DNA from: Persicaria tinctoria
Lineage: Eukaryota > Streptophyta > Magnoliopsida > Caryophyllales > Polygonaceae
NCBI GenBank assembly: GCA_037127255.1
Contig: JBANSL010000016.1
Span: forward strand, 5,086,501 to 5,150,500
Direction: 5' to 3'
Length of the DNA: 64,000 nt
Made by a program: the position numbers and the translations under genes
Shown: in pieces, positions 32,520 to 46,392 of the stretch
Numbering within the stretch: position 1 is the stretch's first letter
How the letters are laid out: the number at the start of each line of letters is the position of its first letter
Notes under the pieces: model-generated
Seen by the model: only the letters and a program-made list of their open reading frames with translations
Database searches by the model: none
Told to the model about the DNA's origin: nothing

Positions 32520-35285
32520 GTGGTGTTAGGTGATGTGAAGGGGCAAATAGGGGAATTTTTTAAACTAATTTAAGAGACAAAATCAACAAGGGCATACCCT
32601 TAACTATTAGCTTAGAATTAATCAAATTTATATACAACAGTAGCAATTTGTAAAATTAATCCATTTTTTTTGGAATTTTTAAAAACTGCCCCTGACTGAT
32701 TTTCTATTGAGTGTTACTTGTTTTTGTTACAGATTGAAACTCTTTATAAAAGTGGGTTGTATAAAAAAAAAGTGGATGTTTGATTGATTTCACATAAAAA
32801 GGGCAATTTTTGAAAATATAGAAAAAGGGGGTTGTTTTTGAAATTTGAATGTAAATTGGGGGAGTTTGCGAATAAGTGGGAAAAGTGGCGGGAGTCTTAG
32901 GAGAACGACGACCGATGTCTGATAGTAATTAGTTCCAAGGTGGGTAGGTGAAGAATTTTCATGTCATTTTTTTTATTTTTTTATTTATTATAAAGTGGGG
33001 ATTGTTACTCAGAAATAAATAAATAATGACGTGGGGGTGGGAATGAAACTAAGGAATTCGCCTTCACTAATTAATTTCGTACCTTCCTACCAAAGCCTAT
33101 ATATCTGCATCTTTCATTTTCTAATGCTTGTTTTTATTGTTAATTATTTTGAGGAACCATTTTTTTTTTATTGTTTACCTTCATTGTCTCTGTTTAAGTT
33201 CACTATGTATGAGTACGAACAATGTTCCAAAAAACGCTTGGTGGATGTTTGGCGGTAAGGTAGGATCAAGGGTCTAGGCGGGAGTCTAGACGAGTCTTGA
33301 AGGGCTTTTTAGAACAATGAATATGAACTATCATTATCAGGGGAAAAAAAGAAGAAATGAACTATAATTATTTAAATTTTAGATGGGCAAATTATGGAGG
33401 ATGTATGGTTAAGACTTGGGTTAGGAGGTAGGCTCGTGTTAGGCTCCGTATGCTTGTATATGTTGAAGTGTGGTTAGATGTTAGTTGCCAGGTTTGGTTA
33501 GGCACTAGATGAGATGGTTAGTTGTGTGTATATATATAGGACTTGTAATGGATTTCGGTTGTGATATGGAACACAGATAATACACACCAACAAACACTCT
33601 CTTTGCTCATTCGTGGAGGTAGTTCTCTAGATCTGATCTCGTTTCAGATCTGGTGGAAGAACAGCTCGGTTAGTTGTTCCTACATACGAATTACCAAAAC
33701 ATAATATATTTGGGGGGAGGTCCAACAAATCAATGACGTGGTAAATTAAATCATAATGTTAAGGAGTAAATAAAAGTATGTAATAAAATAGTGGTGGATC
33801 TTGAAGTATTTATTGAAGAGGTTAATCATAGATTACCGGTAAAATTTTATTTGATGAAGCCATTTTAAAAAAAAAATGAAAGAAAAAATCAAAACACAAA
33901 AAATTGAAGACACTCGTATATTATAAACACAAAAAAAATTGATGTGTACAAAAACATAAATCATATTGTATCAGAAAATAATATATAGATGAATTGTATC
34001 AGATGAGACTTTAGACCTCTATTTTAGTATATTATATAAATAGATAGATATTTTAGTATATTATACATATATATTTGCATCTTAAATATCTGAGAAAGAG
34101 ATAAAAAAAACTCTCGATCAATCCACCACAATTACTGTGAGTGTTGTTAAAAATATATATCGATCTAGTATGAATTGATAGAGATATATTGATGGTTGTT
34201 TCAGGGTATATTTGGTGGAATAAGATATAATGTAGTTTTTATTGAATTTTATTGGTCATTTGGAAAAATCTTAACAATCTTATTTTTCATTATGGTTAGA
34301 TTTATCCCTTTATACTGAAGTCCGTTGGGACTCGGGATCGGGGGTCGTGTGCACATGTGCGCCCTAGCGCTAATAGCCTAGCATATAAGTCGAGCGGGGT
34401 TCCATCCTAAAACCAATTGGCAATAGGAGGAGTAACCCACTAGCTTATATACTAAGGCTTGTTTGTTCAAACTATCGATGTGGGACTCTTTTTGGTCTCT
34501 TCACATCTCTCGTTCTCTCAACACTTTATTTTTTATTTTTTGAAAAGGAGACAAATTCGACACACTAAAAATGTCCAACGGGTTGAGAGGCCGAAAAGAG
34601 ATCGGGAATGGACAAACAATTATCAAAAAGAACGAAAACACAGGAGCAAAACAAATCAACAACGATAATTACACCAATAAAAAAACTAGAAAGTGAACTA
34701 GCGAAGGTCAATACTAGCATAGGCAAACAAGGGCTTTGCTGGTTTGCTTATGAGTCACCGCCCGCAAGGAAATCGATCATATATCATAATATCAATCAAA
34801 GCTCATGGCGTTTGAGGTGTTGATCTACTTCACATGGATGGCACAAAATAGGGTGATTTTTTTTTTTTGTAATGAAGTATCGTTTAATGCTTTGTCTTGT
34901 GCTACATCTATTATTGAGCATTGTAAATACCGTCTCTCCGCAATGTGGAAGTGCAAAACCACATCGGAGAGAAGCTGGAAATGCATGTTGGTAGGACATT
35001 AGAAGTTGCTGCTCAGGGGAGTTAGAGCGATAGCCGATAGGGTTGTACTTTTGGGTTGAGCTGTTGGTGGGCATAGAGGGAACCCTTTCTTTTATAGGGG
35101 TATAGTCTCCCGTTTTACATAAGACAACGTACCCATGGTATAATCTTATCAGTTTTATAAGTTGGGCTAACCACCACATATCGATCTATATATTTAATGT
35201 TTCAATAACGAAGTTGGAACCGAGACAATGTAAGCCATCCCTCGTATTAGTTGATAGAGACGGCACAAGGTATCTAGGAGACTAA
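32520..35285. other. Intergenic DNA upstream of the decarboxylase gene
   Basis: No gene recognised. It includes a probable LTR at about 33400-33694 and a repeat fragment near 34370-34500 containing 'gatgtgggactc'. Poly-T runs are frequent. Confidence 0.45.
33400..33694 (+). mobile_element. Possible solo copia-type LTR
   Basis: Shows an LTR-like order: a TATA-like 'tatatatatagg', then 'cacagataatacacacc' and 'gctcattcgtgg', ending 'gttcctaca'. The left edge is uncertain and no target duplication could be matched. Confidence 0.35.
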
Positions 35286-35554
35286 TGTATCAACTATTGA
35301 TCTTAGAATCAATAGATCAAAACATGAAGAACACACAAAGAACACTCAGAGAAAGGAAAGGGAAGAAGCAAAACTCTCATAAACCGAAGTTTGATTACAT
35401 TGTAAAAACAAGTTGCTGTAAAGACAGGGTTTTCTATTTATAGACTCAACTGAACACTACAAACGGTGGAAGTTTGTTACAGCAACAACTTCTCTGGAGC
35501 TTCTTTATAACTGCCACTCCAGCTCAGCATTTGGTTGATCACATAGCTCCAACA
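35286..35554 (-). repeat. 3' LTR of the truncated copia element
   Basis: 269 bp; on the minus strand starts TGTTGGAGCTATG and ends GTTGATACA, preceded by the polypurine tract cttgaaggggag. Confidence 0.75.
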
Positions 35555-35561
35555 CTCCCCT

Positions 35562-38500
35562 TCAAGTTATGAGTTTGAACACATTCACAACTCCTAACTT
35601 GGTCATCATTTTCTCATAGATCTCCTGTGTCACAGTCTTAGTGAAGATATATGCAGGTTGTTCCTTGGTAGATACATAGCCTAGAGTAATTTCATTGCTT
35701 AGAACCTTGTTCCTCACAATGTGACAATCACCTTCAATGTGTTTTGTTCTCTCGTGGAACACTGGGTTCTTTGCTATGTGTATGGCTAACTGGTTATCAC
35801 AGTGAAGCTCCACAGATCCATTGTTTAGTCCTAGAGCTTGCAACAACTTCACAAGCCATGTGACTTCACAACATGTCATGGCCATAGATCTGTATTCTGA
35901 CTCAACAGTTGACATTGCTACATAGGTTTGCTTCTTGGTTCTCTAGGAGATCAGGGATTTTCCTAGTAGAATACAAAATCCAATGAGTGACTTTCTAGTC
36001 ATCGGGCAGCTTTGCCAGTCTGCATCACAAAAGGCCCTTAACTGCAACTTGGATTCTCTTTCCAGCAGTAGACCTTCCCCTGGTGCCTTCTTTAGATACC
36101 TCAACACATGATTTGCTACTTGTCAATGCTCACTGGTGGGTGAATGCATAAATTGACTTAGCATTTGCACTGCATAGCACATATAAGGTCTTGTGATTGT
36201 TAGGTAGATTAATTTCCCAACTAGTCTTCTGTATGCAATAGGATTCACTCCTTCTCTGTTGCCTTCTATGATCAGTTTTATTCTCGGATCAAGTGGTGTA
36301 GCAACAGGCTTAGCATTAGACATATTCCTGCTTCAGCAAGAAACTCCAATGCATACTTTCTCTTATTTAAGAAGATTCCTCTATCACTTATGTCAATTTC
36401 TATGCCCAAAAAATACCTCAACTCTCTAGCTCCTTCATCTTAAAGTGCTTATGTAGATGAGCTTTAAGTTGAGCTATTTCTGCTTCATCATTTCTAGTGA
36501 TGATCATATCGTCTACATGTACTAGCAAAGCTGTGATACTCTCTTTATGCTTCCTGACAAACAAAGAGTAGTCTGCCTCTTATTGTTCATATTCTGCAGC
36601 TTTTACAACTTCTGAGAATTTTGCAAACCATTGTCTTGGAGCTTGCTTGAGCCCATACAATGATTTCTGAAGTTTGCACACCACATCAGACTGATGTTCC
36701 ATACTCTGAGACTCCCCCTGGACATCAGACTGGACATTCTTTAGATGATAATGTGCAGGTGGTAACTCCATATACACCTTCTCCTCTAGGTCACCATGCA
36801 TGCAAGAAAGCATTAGTGACATCCAACTGAGAGATATGCCAATTCTGTATAGCAGCAACGGCTAGGATAGTTCTTACAGAGATCATTTTTGCCACAGGGG
36901 CAAATGTTTCACTATAGTCAATTCCGTCCACTTGACTGAATACCCTAGCAACCAACCGAGCCTTATGTCTATCAAGACTGCCATCAGCTTTCATTTTGAG
37001 TTTGAAAAGCCATTTGCAAGTGACAACTGATTGATGCTTAGGACGTGGCACCAATGACCAAGTGTATGTCCTTTTAAGAGCATTCAATTCAGTGATCATA
37101 GCTTGGCACCATTCTTTGTAGTGTAAAGCTTCTTTCACAGTAGATGGATCAGTTAGTGGTGCACTATTTGTGATGAATGTGTTATAGGCAGAGGGACAAG
37201 AGGTATAAGAAAAAACTGAAGAAATAGGGTAAGGAGAAGAGAACTTACTGTTAGAAGAGGTGCCTGCAGAGGTAGAGACATTTGGGATTGTACACACATA
37301 GTCCTTCAACCATGATGGTGGTTTGATAGATCTAGTTGAGTGTCTGATCTTATGTGGTGGAGGATATGGTGGAGAATATGTATCCAAGGATGAGGAGTCA
37401 TCCAGGGAAGGATATGGTGAAGGGTCTTCAAACATAGGTGGGATAGGAGATGGTGAATAATCAGCTAGAGTCTCAGTTGTGGTGACAGGATTGAGAGAGA
37501 TAGTAGAGGGTGTGCTTGAGGGCACTATGGGTGTGAAAGGCCAGTCATCCACATACTGATGTTGTAACTGAGGTTGTATAGAGACAGAAGATGGGATAGT
37601 TGAGGGGGATGCAGCAGCAAAAGGAAAATAATCCTCTACAAAATGTACATCTCTACTAACATAGCATTTTTTAGTTTGTAAATTGTAAACTTTGTAGCCT
37701 TTAAAACCATAAGGATATCCCAAGAAAACACAAGGATTTGACCTGGGTTCAAACTTTTTGTGATGTTGAAAACCAGTAGACATGTAACATAGGCAACCAA
37801 AAACCTTTAGTCTAGAGTAATGTCGTGAGGAACCAAATAGAACCTCATAGGGTGATTTGTTTTGTAGAAGAGGGATTGGTAGTCTATTTATAAGAAAGGT
37901 GGCAGTTAAAATACAGTCACCCCAGAATCTTATAGGCAAAGAAGCATGAAACCTGAGAGCTTTAGCTGTTTCCAGTATGTACCTATGCTTCATCTCAACA
38001 CTACCATTCTGTTGAGGGGTTTCAGTACAAGAACTCTCATGTTAGATACCCTTTTAGAGTAAAAATTGACTCATATCAGAGTTCATAAATTCAGTACCCT
38101 GGTCAGTTCTTAAGATTTTTACTTTAGTGTCAAACTGATTTTCCATTTTCAAGATAAATTGATGTAAGACAGAAGTAGTTTCAGATTTGTGAGTGAGTAA
38201 GTGAGCCCACACACTCCTACTTTTGTCATCTACAGTGGTTAAAAAATATTTTTTGCCATTGTAAGTGGGAGATTCATAAAATATTTTTAGCATGAGATGT
38301 ACTAGTATAGAAGATGTTTCTTGTTTGCTTTGCAAGGGGACAAACTGAACATGAAATGTCTGACTTTTTATTCATATCAGAAGAGATGCAAGGTACATGA
38401 AGAAGTTTTTCAATAGGTGCATGGCCTAGCCTGAGATGCCACAAGGCATTAGAATCAGACTTACAATAAGAATGAGGCAAAAACATAGGAAGAGTAGGAC

Positions 38501-39150
38501 TATTGGCACATAATGTGGTGTGGTCTTCATCAGTTTTCTGAGACTCTTCAATTAGACTTGGTATGTTAGCTTCAGGAACCAAGGGGTACAATCCATCAAT
38601 GTCCCTACCAGCTGCAATGTTCCTCTTCTTTACAGGGTCCTGAATAAGGCACATCAAGGGTCTGAGATTAATGTGAAAGTGTGCAGTTATCACCAAGGTA
38701 CTTAGAGATATCAGGTTAAGCTTGAAATCAGGTATGTAAAGCACATTTTTCAGAGATAATGAGGGTGTCAGATGGGCAGTACCAAAGTGGGTGATTGTAC
38801 TTGTATGACCATCAGGAAAATGTATCTTGGATGGAGGAATCATAGGGACAATATTTGTTAGATGTTAGAGATCACAAGTCATGTGATAATTTGCACCACT
38901 ATCTAAGAGTCAACTATCTATTAGAGAAGTAACTACACCGCATAAAAGAGTACCTGCTAGATTCACATCATGATGCTTGTCGGTCTAAGGTTGGTTCGTG
39001 TCATTCAGGAGAGAGATCATCATCCTTTGCTGGTCCAAAGTGAGGTTCTGAAACATATTCGGTTGTGACTCAGGAGCTTTCTAAGTAGTTGTAGCATCAT
39101 TTGCTCTATAACCTGTGCTCCCAGATCCCGATTTCTTGCTATCCACACTG
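35562..39150 (-). pseudogene. Copia polyprotein remnant
   Basis: Read right to left: gag/protease remnants (38274-38843, with a GAG-pre-integrase zinc region ALWHLRLGHAPIEKL), integrase (38054-38335 and 36791-37993, with TYNGKKYFLTTVDDKSR and LRTDQGTEF, then RFWGDCILTATFLINRLP), reverse transcriptase (about 36480-37000, FSQVDGIDYSETFAPVAK; the catalytic box reads LVHVDDMIIT), RNase H (35562-35915, STVESEYRSMAMT). The frame is broken many times. The catalytic motif has His in place of the usual Tyr. Confidence 0.85.
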
Positions 39151-39221
39151 TAAATTTGCTAAGTACGAGCTTTTGAATAACACTTTTTGGTGGAAAATTA
39201 ATTAATTATTGTTCCTCACAC

Positions 39222-40053
39222 CAGGGCCGTCCAATGTATTTTGGGGGCCCTGTCCAATACTACCTCCATATTAAAATATTTAATTTTTATTTGGTTTTTA
39301 ATAAAGATAAAAACTACATAAAATATAAAAATATATGAAATTATTAAAATTAATAATTTAAAAGCCAATATTTTAGAGTTTCTGTTTTTCTAAACTCTAT
39401 GAAAAATTCAAATATAACCATTTTACTAGGAGGGGTATTTATTAAGATTTACTAATAAATCACAAACATGTATGAGAGTAAATTAGTATTGAATAAATTT
39501 ATATTTAAAAAATAAAAGAACACCAAAATAAATTTAATATAGAACTACCTTCTATTAGATTTTTAGTTTTTTTACTATTTATGTTTATGTCAATATAACA
39601 CGAGGTTGTGTTAAATTAACAAATAAAAATACTTAATAAGAAGGCCCCAAAAATAATTATAAATGGTTGACAAGAAGGCCCCCAAAATAATAATTTGACG
39701 ATATATTAAAGTAACAAATAAAATTAGTTAATAAGAAGCTCCAAAATTAATTAAAAAAAGTTAATAAGAAAGGCCAATATAATTTTATATATTAAAAAAA
39801 AGTAGTATTCTATACGGAGTATAAAACAAAGTTAAAAAGACGAAACTAAAAATTAAAGCAAGCCGAGGTTCGAACTCGCAACCTGTGGGTTAATTGGATG
39901 GATTTGATTGGGTTGCTATCCAGTAAGACAACCGAACATTGTGATTTTTAGGACAACAAATAATATTAGTACTAATAAATTTTGATATGGGGCCCTATAA
40001 AATTTTGAGACCCTGTTCCGTTGGGCTTTTTGAACATGTCATTGGACGGACTA
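39222..40053. mobile_element. Non-autonomous hAT element, 832 bp, exact 8-bp target duplication
   Basis: Starts CAGGGCCGTCCAATG and ends CATTGGACGGACTA, imperfect inverted repeats. Both sides carry CCTCACAC (39214-39221 and 40054-40061), the 8-bp duplication typical of hAT. No transposase coding. A box-B-like stretch 'gaggttcgaactcgcaacc' lies near 39869. Confidence 0.9.
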
Positions 40054-40623
40054 CCTCACACATACCCTTTCAAATACTCTACAGTCTAGTAGGGATCCCA
40101 AAATAAGAAAGAGGTTTCAACCGCAACTAGCTTTTTTTAGCTATTAATTAAGGTTCCATTGGGCAATATAAGTTTTTGTTTTTAAAGTTTTTGGTTTTAA
40201 TATACTAGAATTTTAAATGAGGTAAAATAAAATTTTAATTTCATTATCCTTTAAAATTGGATTTTTAAAGACTACGTACTTTTCATAATTTTTCTTTTTT
40301 TTTTCTATTCATAAATTTATTCATTTTCTTCTCTCTTATTAGTGAGTTTGTAATAGTTACCCTATCAATTAGAGTTACTAAACATCTTACCAGCTTTAAA
40401 CAATTGAATTTAATATATATAACACAAATATAGTCTATCAATTTTTGCTATCCTATCAGTTATATGTTACCAAACTGACCCTAACTTATGCCCCTAATGT
40501 ATAGGTTAGATAAACTATTTAAATTAAGAATATAAACCAGCAGTAAACAACTGATTGTTTGTGTGTATATATGTTACGTCTAAGAGTAATTAAGCCCATT
40601 GGGCTTGGGGTTAATTCTAAACG

Positions 40624-41674
40624 GAGGGTGATACACATACACCAAGTGTATGTGTAAATTCCTACACCTCCAATTAAAACCCTCCATTTGGAATTTATTT
40701 TTATATAAAAAAGTGGAAAAAAACTAACTAAACAAGTAGTTATTTAGTAACCGTTATTTTCAATAAAAAGGTAATCAATTTTTAATATTAAAATATGTGG
40801 TGAGATTTAAATTGTAAAATAAATTAATAATTTCAATTTTATTTTAAAATAAGTTTTAGCAATAATATTTTTATTAGAAATGAAATTTTCATTTATGTTT
40901 CTTAAATTTTAAAATAAGTTGTCGTTAAACCAATAATTATATTATTTATATCCATATTTATCATTATTTAATGTAATGATTTTTTTATTTGTTTATGAAA
41001 TATATGTTAGATTATTTAATAAAGTATTGGTTGCTCAAACTTAATAACACTTTATTACGATTTCATGTGATATGTATTATATTAGGTTGATACATTAATT
41101 ATCTCATTGTTGTAATCTTTAAAGTCACTAGGTAATTAAGCTAAACATATTTGAGTAAAAAAATCAAAATGACTTTTAAAAATAATTATGTACTTATTAC
41201 TAATAAGTATGAATTTTTTAAATTTTAATATTTTATATAGTTTTAATTATACTAGAAAACGTGTATGAGTAAATAGTAAACAATATGTTTTGTCAAGTGC
41301 GAGTACTTATTTTCATTATAGATCAAAATATATCAAGTGTTTGATTTAATGATATGTTTTTTCCCCTTTTTAAACGTACATACACTCTTTCTCTATATAA
41401 TTTTTAGTTTTTAATGAAGTTAAATTGCTAAGAACGTTAAAATTAAAGAAACAGCCATCTCAAATATAAAAAAATGTGATGTAAAAAAAATTAATTTGAA
41501 ATTAAATTAAATTGTTAATAATATTAAATTTATAATTTTCATCCCACTAACCCCCCCACTACCTATTTTTAATTAAAAATTCCAAATTATTTATAATTTT
41601 TAAATACAAATGTTGAATTTTGATTGGAGGTGTAGAAATGTAGACATACACCAAGTGTATGTGTACATTTGTCC
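40624..41674. mobile_element. Mutator-like non-autonomous element, 1,051 bp, 10-bp target duplication
   Basis: ATTCTAAACG flanks both ends exactly (40614-40623 and 41675-41684). The termini are inverted repeats of about 50 bp. Each contains the near-palindrome acatacaccaagtgtatgt followed, going inward, by the sequence ctacacctccaat (left) or its complement (right). A 9-11 bp duplication is typical of Mutator-like elements. The interior is AT-rich and non-coding. Confidence 0.88.
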
Positions 41675-41684
41675 ATTCTAAACG

Positions 41685-44142
41685 CACCACGTTTTCCCGC
41701 GCTAAAAAAAGTCGTTTTTTCCGTTACAAGCAATCAAAAGCACTGCCACCGTACCGTATCTCTAAAAACACTCCCTACCCCATTCATTGTAACACTAAAT
41801 TATTTTTATATTTATTTAATTTAAAAAAAATATTTATATTATTAACACCTACTTTTATACATTTATAATATTTTATTTTGGAAATTCATGATCTATTTTT
41901 TTTAAATTAATAAAAAAAATTAATATTTTATAGAATCTTTGCCTAGTTAAAACATGGGTAAAAAATTAAGCGATCGATCTATATTTTAAATTTTAAATTT
42001 TAAAATAGAAAAGATATATCTTAATTATAAGGGCATATATCATTTAAAACGACATGTACTATCATTTGTTCTATATTTTCAGACATAATAACATTCAATT
42101 ATATATTTTGAACGACGACTACGTACACGTATTACCAATATGTTGTTTTGAATGGACACGTCCTCAAATAATATTAATACACAAAATTAACTTATCAATT
42201 TTATCATTGTATATTTAATTAGCTCCATCGATCATATGTAAAAGAAATTAAACCTTAGCATAGGCTACACGTGGAGTTTAAATGCTTTGGTTTTTGGTTA
42301 CCTACCCAAAGTACGTATATTATATATAACTATAGTATCAAGTACGGGTTAATATTATATTTGTGAGATAAACCTTGAAAAATGGCTTCTGTTTTTTTTT
42401 TAAATGAGGTTTATTATTTATACATATTTTTTAAAGTTGATATATAATATGTATATATATAATTTTAAATATTTTAGTAATAATTTCATATTATTAATAA
42501 CTATAAATTAATTTATTTTTAGAAATTAATTTGAAAAGCTAATATTTATATTTTTTATCATTTAAAAAAGCATATATAATTAATAAATGACATTTAAAAA
42601 TAAATGGGGGGAGTATATATGGTTTTTGTTACGCTAGTTATGCGTAGTAAATAAAATGATTAAATGAGTTGATTAATTTCATGATGAATTTTTAAAAAAG
42701 TTACGTGTACTAATCACAATGATTAAATGTGTTGATTAATATATTTGATGATGAGTTGAAGAAAAAAAAAAGGTGAGAAATGAACAAGTGAAGGTGGGCA
42801 GCACCAACCCCTTGAACCTAATTTGGCGGGGTTGAGTCATCGCATCACATTTTAGTCATGTAGAATATATTGCCCGTTTTCACATCTCAAATTAAAACTC
42901 ATTGATTAATCAAATGAGTTTTTTCACCACCAATTATTTTTTTCTTTCACCGGCCACTAATCAATCATGTCCATTAAAATTAATAAAAAGTTTTTTAAAA
43001 AGTATACAAAAAAATAAAATTTCTTGGACGCGCGTGCGCTGCCAAGATCTGCCACGTTCTGCAAATGTTTCACCAACTCACCAAGTTAAACACTATATAT
43101 ATGTACTTACACTACATCATTGATCAATTTCACAAGAACAAAAGTAAGCCTTTTTTTTAATATCATTTTAATTAATTTAATTTCCTACTTAAAATATCGG
43201 CATATGGCAAGTCATCAATCAACACGTTCAAATGGCAAGTCATTAATTTAATTAGGTTACATATAAAGATCCTAAGGAATTAAAGATGAAAAATTTGAAA
43301 GGGGTATATGGTCAATTTTATATATATGTGTATATATATATATTGAAATATCATGGTCAATATATTATATTTAAAATTATTGGTGAAATGAGGAATAAAC
43401 AAGGCATGATTGGAATATTGAGTTTGGAAGTTGAACATATATGGATGGAGGTTGTGGTGTCATGCACAACTCACATATATGTGTGTGTTAATTTACACTG
43501 TTAATTAGTTAGGCCGATTTATATTTTTGTCAAAGGTTAAATTGTTTTAACTATTTTGAAATATTTTGTATAAATTAATCATTTTTGTCAACAAAATTTG
43601 ATGATTTTGATGGAAAGAAATTTTTAGCATTTTCATAGTCAGATATACATGTGACTGAGGTCACTGAACTATGTGCACGATTGACCTACAGTAAGGTATA
43701 CATAACTATTTTTTTAATACGTATTTTAAGAGGGTAAAACTTAATTATATCAAATATAATAATTATTAAATCAAAAAAAATACTTTAAAAGTTAAAGTTA
43801 ATATTTTATGGTATAGTTTTAATTCCTTAAAATGTGTATTAAAAAGTAAAATGACGATTAAGTGAAGAGAATATAGAAAAACAAATGTCTCTCTCACATC
43901 ATTTTTAGCCTAAAAATGTAAGTAACAATGAGAGGTATAATATAGGAGAAAAAAAGTTATAATCCACCAATTCAAACTTAATTAAGTAAAATTCAACCAC
44001 CTAATTCTATGTTTCTAACTAATTAAGCTAAAAAATCGTCCTATAATTTACCAAACAACTCTTGCTCCCTCCCTTCTACTACCTTCATTCGTCGTTCACT
44101 ATTCATACACATTTCTTTTAAATATTAAAAAAATATAAAATA
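41685..44142. other. AT-rich intergenic DNA with an orphan promoter-like stretch
   Basis: No gene recognised. Around 43090-43145 'aaacactatatatatgtact' followed by 'tcaatttcacaagaacaaaag' and then GTAAGC looks like a TATA box, leader and splice donor, but no coding exon was found downstream. Confidence 0.4.
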
Positions 44143-44376
44143 CTACCTCTGATCCAAAAAGATTATCGTTTGACTTTTTAACACGTATTTTAAGGAGCTA
44201 AAAACTATATAATATATTAACTTTTTTATTATTATTTTTTTATAATCTAATACTTATTACCAACAAATATTAAGTTGTGAAAAAATAATTTTAAAAAAGT
44301 TGATATTTTATATAGTTTTTAGCTCCTTAAAATACGTGTTAAAAAGTCAAACGACAATCTTTCTGGATCGGAGGGA
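44143..44376. mobile_element. Stowaway-type MITE, 234 bp
   Basis: Flanked by TA. Long terminal inverted repeats of about 75 bp start CTACCTCTGATCCAAAAAG and end CTTTCTGGATCGGAGGGAA. AT-rich loop, no coding. Confidence 0.88.
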
Positions 44377-44378
44377 AT

Positions 44379-45612
44379 ATTAATTTTTAAAAATAATTTC
44401 ATATTTATTACTATATTAATTAATTATCAAATCATTTTTAAAAATTAATATTTTATACAATATGTAGTTTTTACCGGATATTCCATCTGTTCGAAAAAAC
44501 ATAGCCCATGTCATTATAGGAATTTGGGGTTTTATTTTACGGAAATTTTCTTATAATGATTAGGAGAATCTTAGTTGCAGTTTTCGATATAATATTACCA
44601 TCTAAGAGTGTGTTTGTATTCTAATGCATATATTTATAGTTATAATTATTTAAATAGTATTTTGTTAACATATTTTGTAATTTATTTAAAATAACATAAA
44701 ATTTAAACTAAATATTTTATAAATTATATCAATTAAATACCCCATTAAATGAAACAATTTTTTGTGGTGCGATGGGAGGAGTTTGAAAATGGGGTTGGTG
44801 GTGTGATGCCAAGACAAGTATGACTCGTATGAGTATGTTAATATTATTTCAAAATTAATCTGCAGGTCTTTAATTACTATTATTACAGAATTTATATTAC
44901 TATATTTGGTAATTATGGTTGTGATTAATGGCGCGTGAAAGTCAATTAAACATCTCCACCGAGTCAAGATTTGCAGGACTAGTAAAGTCGTGGAGGTTGT
45001 TGGCCATGTATATATATGATGACTGAAGACTTTTTTTTTTTTTTTTTTTTGAACTTGTGGAAAAAACAAAGAAGGTGAGCTGGGCCTCTAAATTAAGCAC
45101 ATATTTAATTAGTCCAATCTTGGATTAATTGGCGTGCTATTAACCCCAATAATTATGATTGATGATAATGACCAGTCTCAACTTAGGTTAAGCAATTGGA
45201 TTTTTGTTTAGTAAAAGGGTAGCTAATAAGATATTTGTGTTAAATATATGTTAATAAGTTAATTAGTATGATGTTTGCATTAGTTTTTAGGATAACTTAT
45301 GAAAACTTTTACAAATAGAAAATTAAAATCTCTGGAAAGTTTTGGCAATTCGTTTTGAAAAGTTTTGATTTTAAAAATTAATTAAACTAAAATCTTATAT
45401 AAATTTTATTGAAAGCGATAATAATATCAAACAAGAAATACCTTAAAATTCTCAAAAAATACCTTAAAAATCTCTAAAAACTCCAAAATCCCCAAAATGG
45501 AAAAATTGTTGGAGATACTCTAAATGATCGAATCGACAATTCTCTAAATATGTTATACAATATTCTATTCAGTCGGATTGAATAGGAATAAATAATAATA
45601 ATAATAATAATA

Positions 45613-45654
<42 letters not shown>

Positions 45655-46114
45655 AAAATGATTTACATAAAGTTAGTTGGAAGTCTCATAACAAATTGAG
45701 CTCCAACTCCTTATGAATAGTAAATCCAACTCTGTGAAATATGAATTCACCGTTATCAGACCCCGCCCCATTACTCTTCGTAACCAGTTGATACTAATAA
45801 TAATAATAATAATTTCCTAGGAAAGCATATTAAAAAACATTCGAAAAAACAAGTATATTAATGGTTGGATTTTTCTCATTGAAATATTGAAGAATAGAAT
45901 TACGTCAACCATACGCAAGCTACCATTCACATTAGTAATGTTTTTTTTTTTGTTTTTTTTTTTTGAATACAAGGAAAGGAACCTTGCAAGCAGGATGGTC
46001 GGATCTCGGATGGGAGAAATGAAGTTTAAAAATGATTAATTAGATAATTAAAGTGATAACAGCTTATTAAAACTATTAATTTCAATATATAAGCTTTAAT
46101 TATTTGGCTCTATA
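44379..46114. other. AT-rich intergenic DNA
   Basis: No supported gene. Contains a palindromic trinucleotide microsatellite at 45588 and poly-T runs. Confidence 0.45.
45588..45652. repeat. (AAT)n(ATT)n palindromic microsatellite
   Basis: An AAT run switches to an ATT run near 45613, so the tract is self-complementary and can fold back. A shorter AAT run recurs near 45798. Confidence 0.9.
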
Positions 46115-46392
46115 TGTTAGAGATATATTATGATAGATATATTATGTGATATACTACTATTAGATATGATAGTATTAGAATATAATCTTTGATATTATTA
46201 TTAGGTTAGAAATATATATCTTTGGTAGATTAATTTAGATTATCGATATTTTTATATTAATTATTCTCCAAGCATTGTAATCTTTATATAAATAGTTGAA
46301 TAATAACATTATAAGTGTGTGGTTGCCTTCTCTAATATGAGCTTTTCACCACAATCTATTAGGGTTTTATCCCTCGATCTCTAAATTCCACA
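46115..46392. mobile_element. Solo LTR, 278 bp, exact target duplication
   Basis: Begins TGTTAGAGATATATTATG and ends TTCCACA, with CTATA on both sides (46110-46114 and 46393-46397). Contains a TATA-like 'ttatataaatag'. The layout is that of a Ty1/copia LTR left after recombination between two LTRs. Confidence 0.85.

Larger units (their letters stand above)
35286..39180 (-). mobile_element. 5'-truncated Ty1/copia element
   Basis: The 3' LTR and polypurine tract are present on the left. Minus-strand RNase H, RT, integrase and protease-gag pieces follow to about 39180, where recognisable sequence stops about 40 bp before the hAT element. The 5' LTR, primer-binding site and most of gag are missing. 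It is a different family from the 19865 element. Confidence 0.85.
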
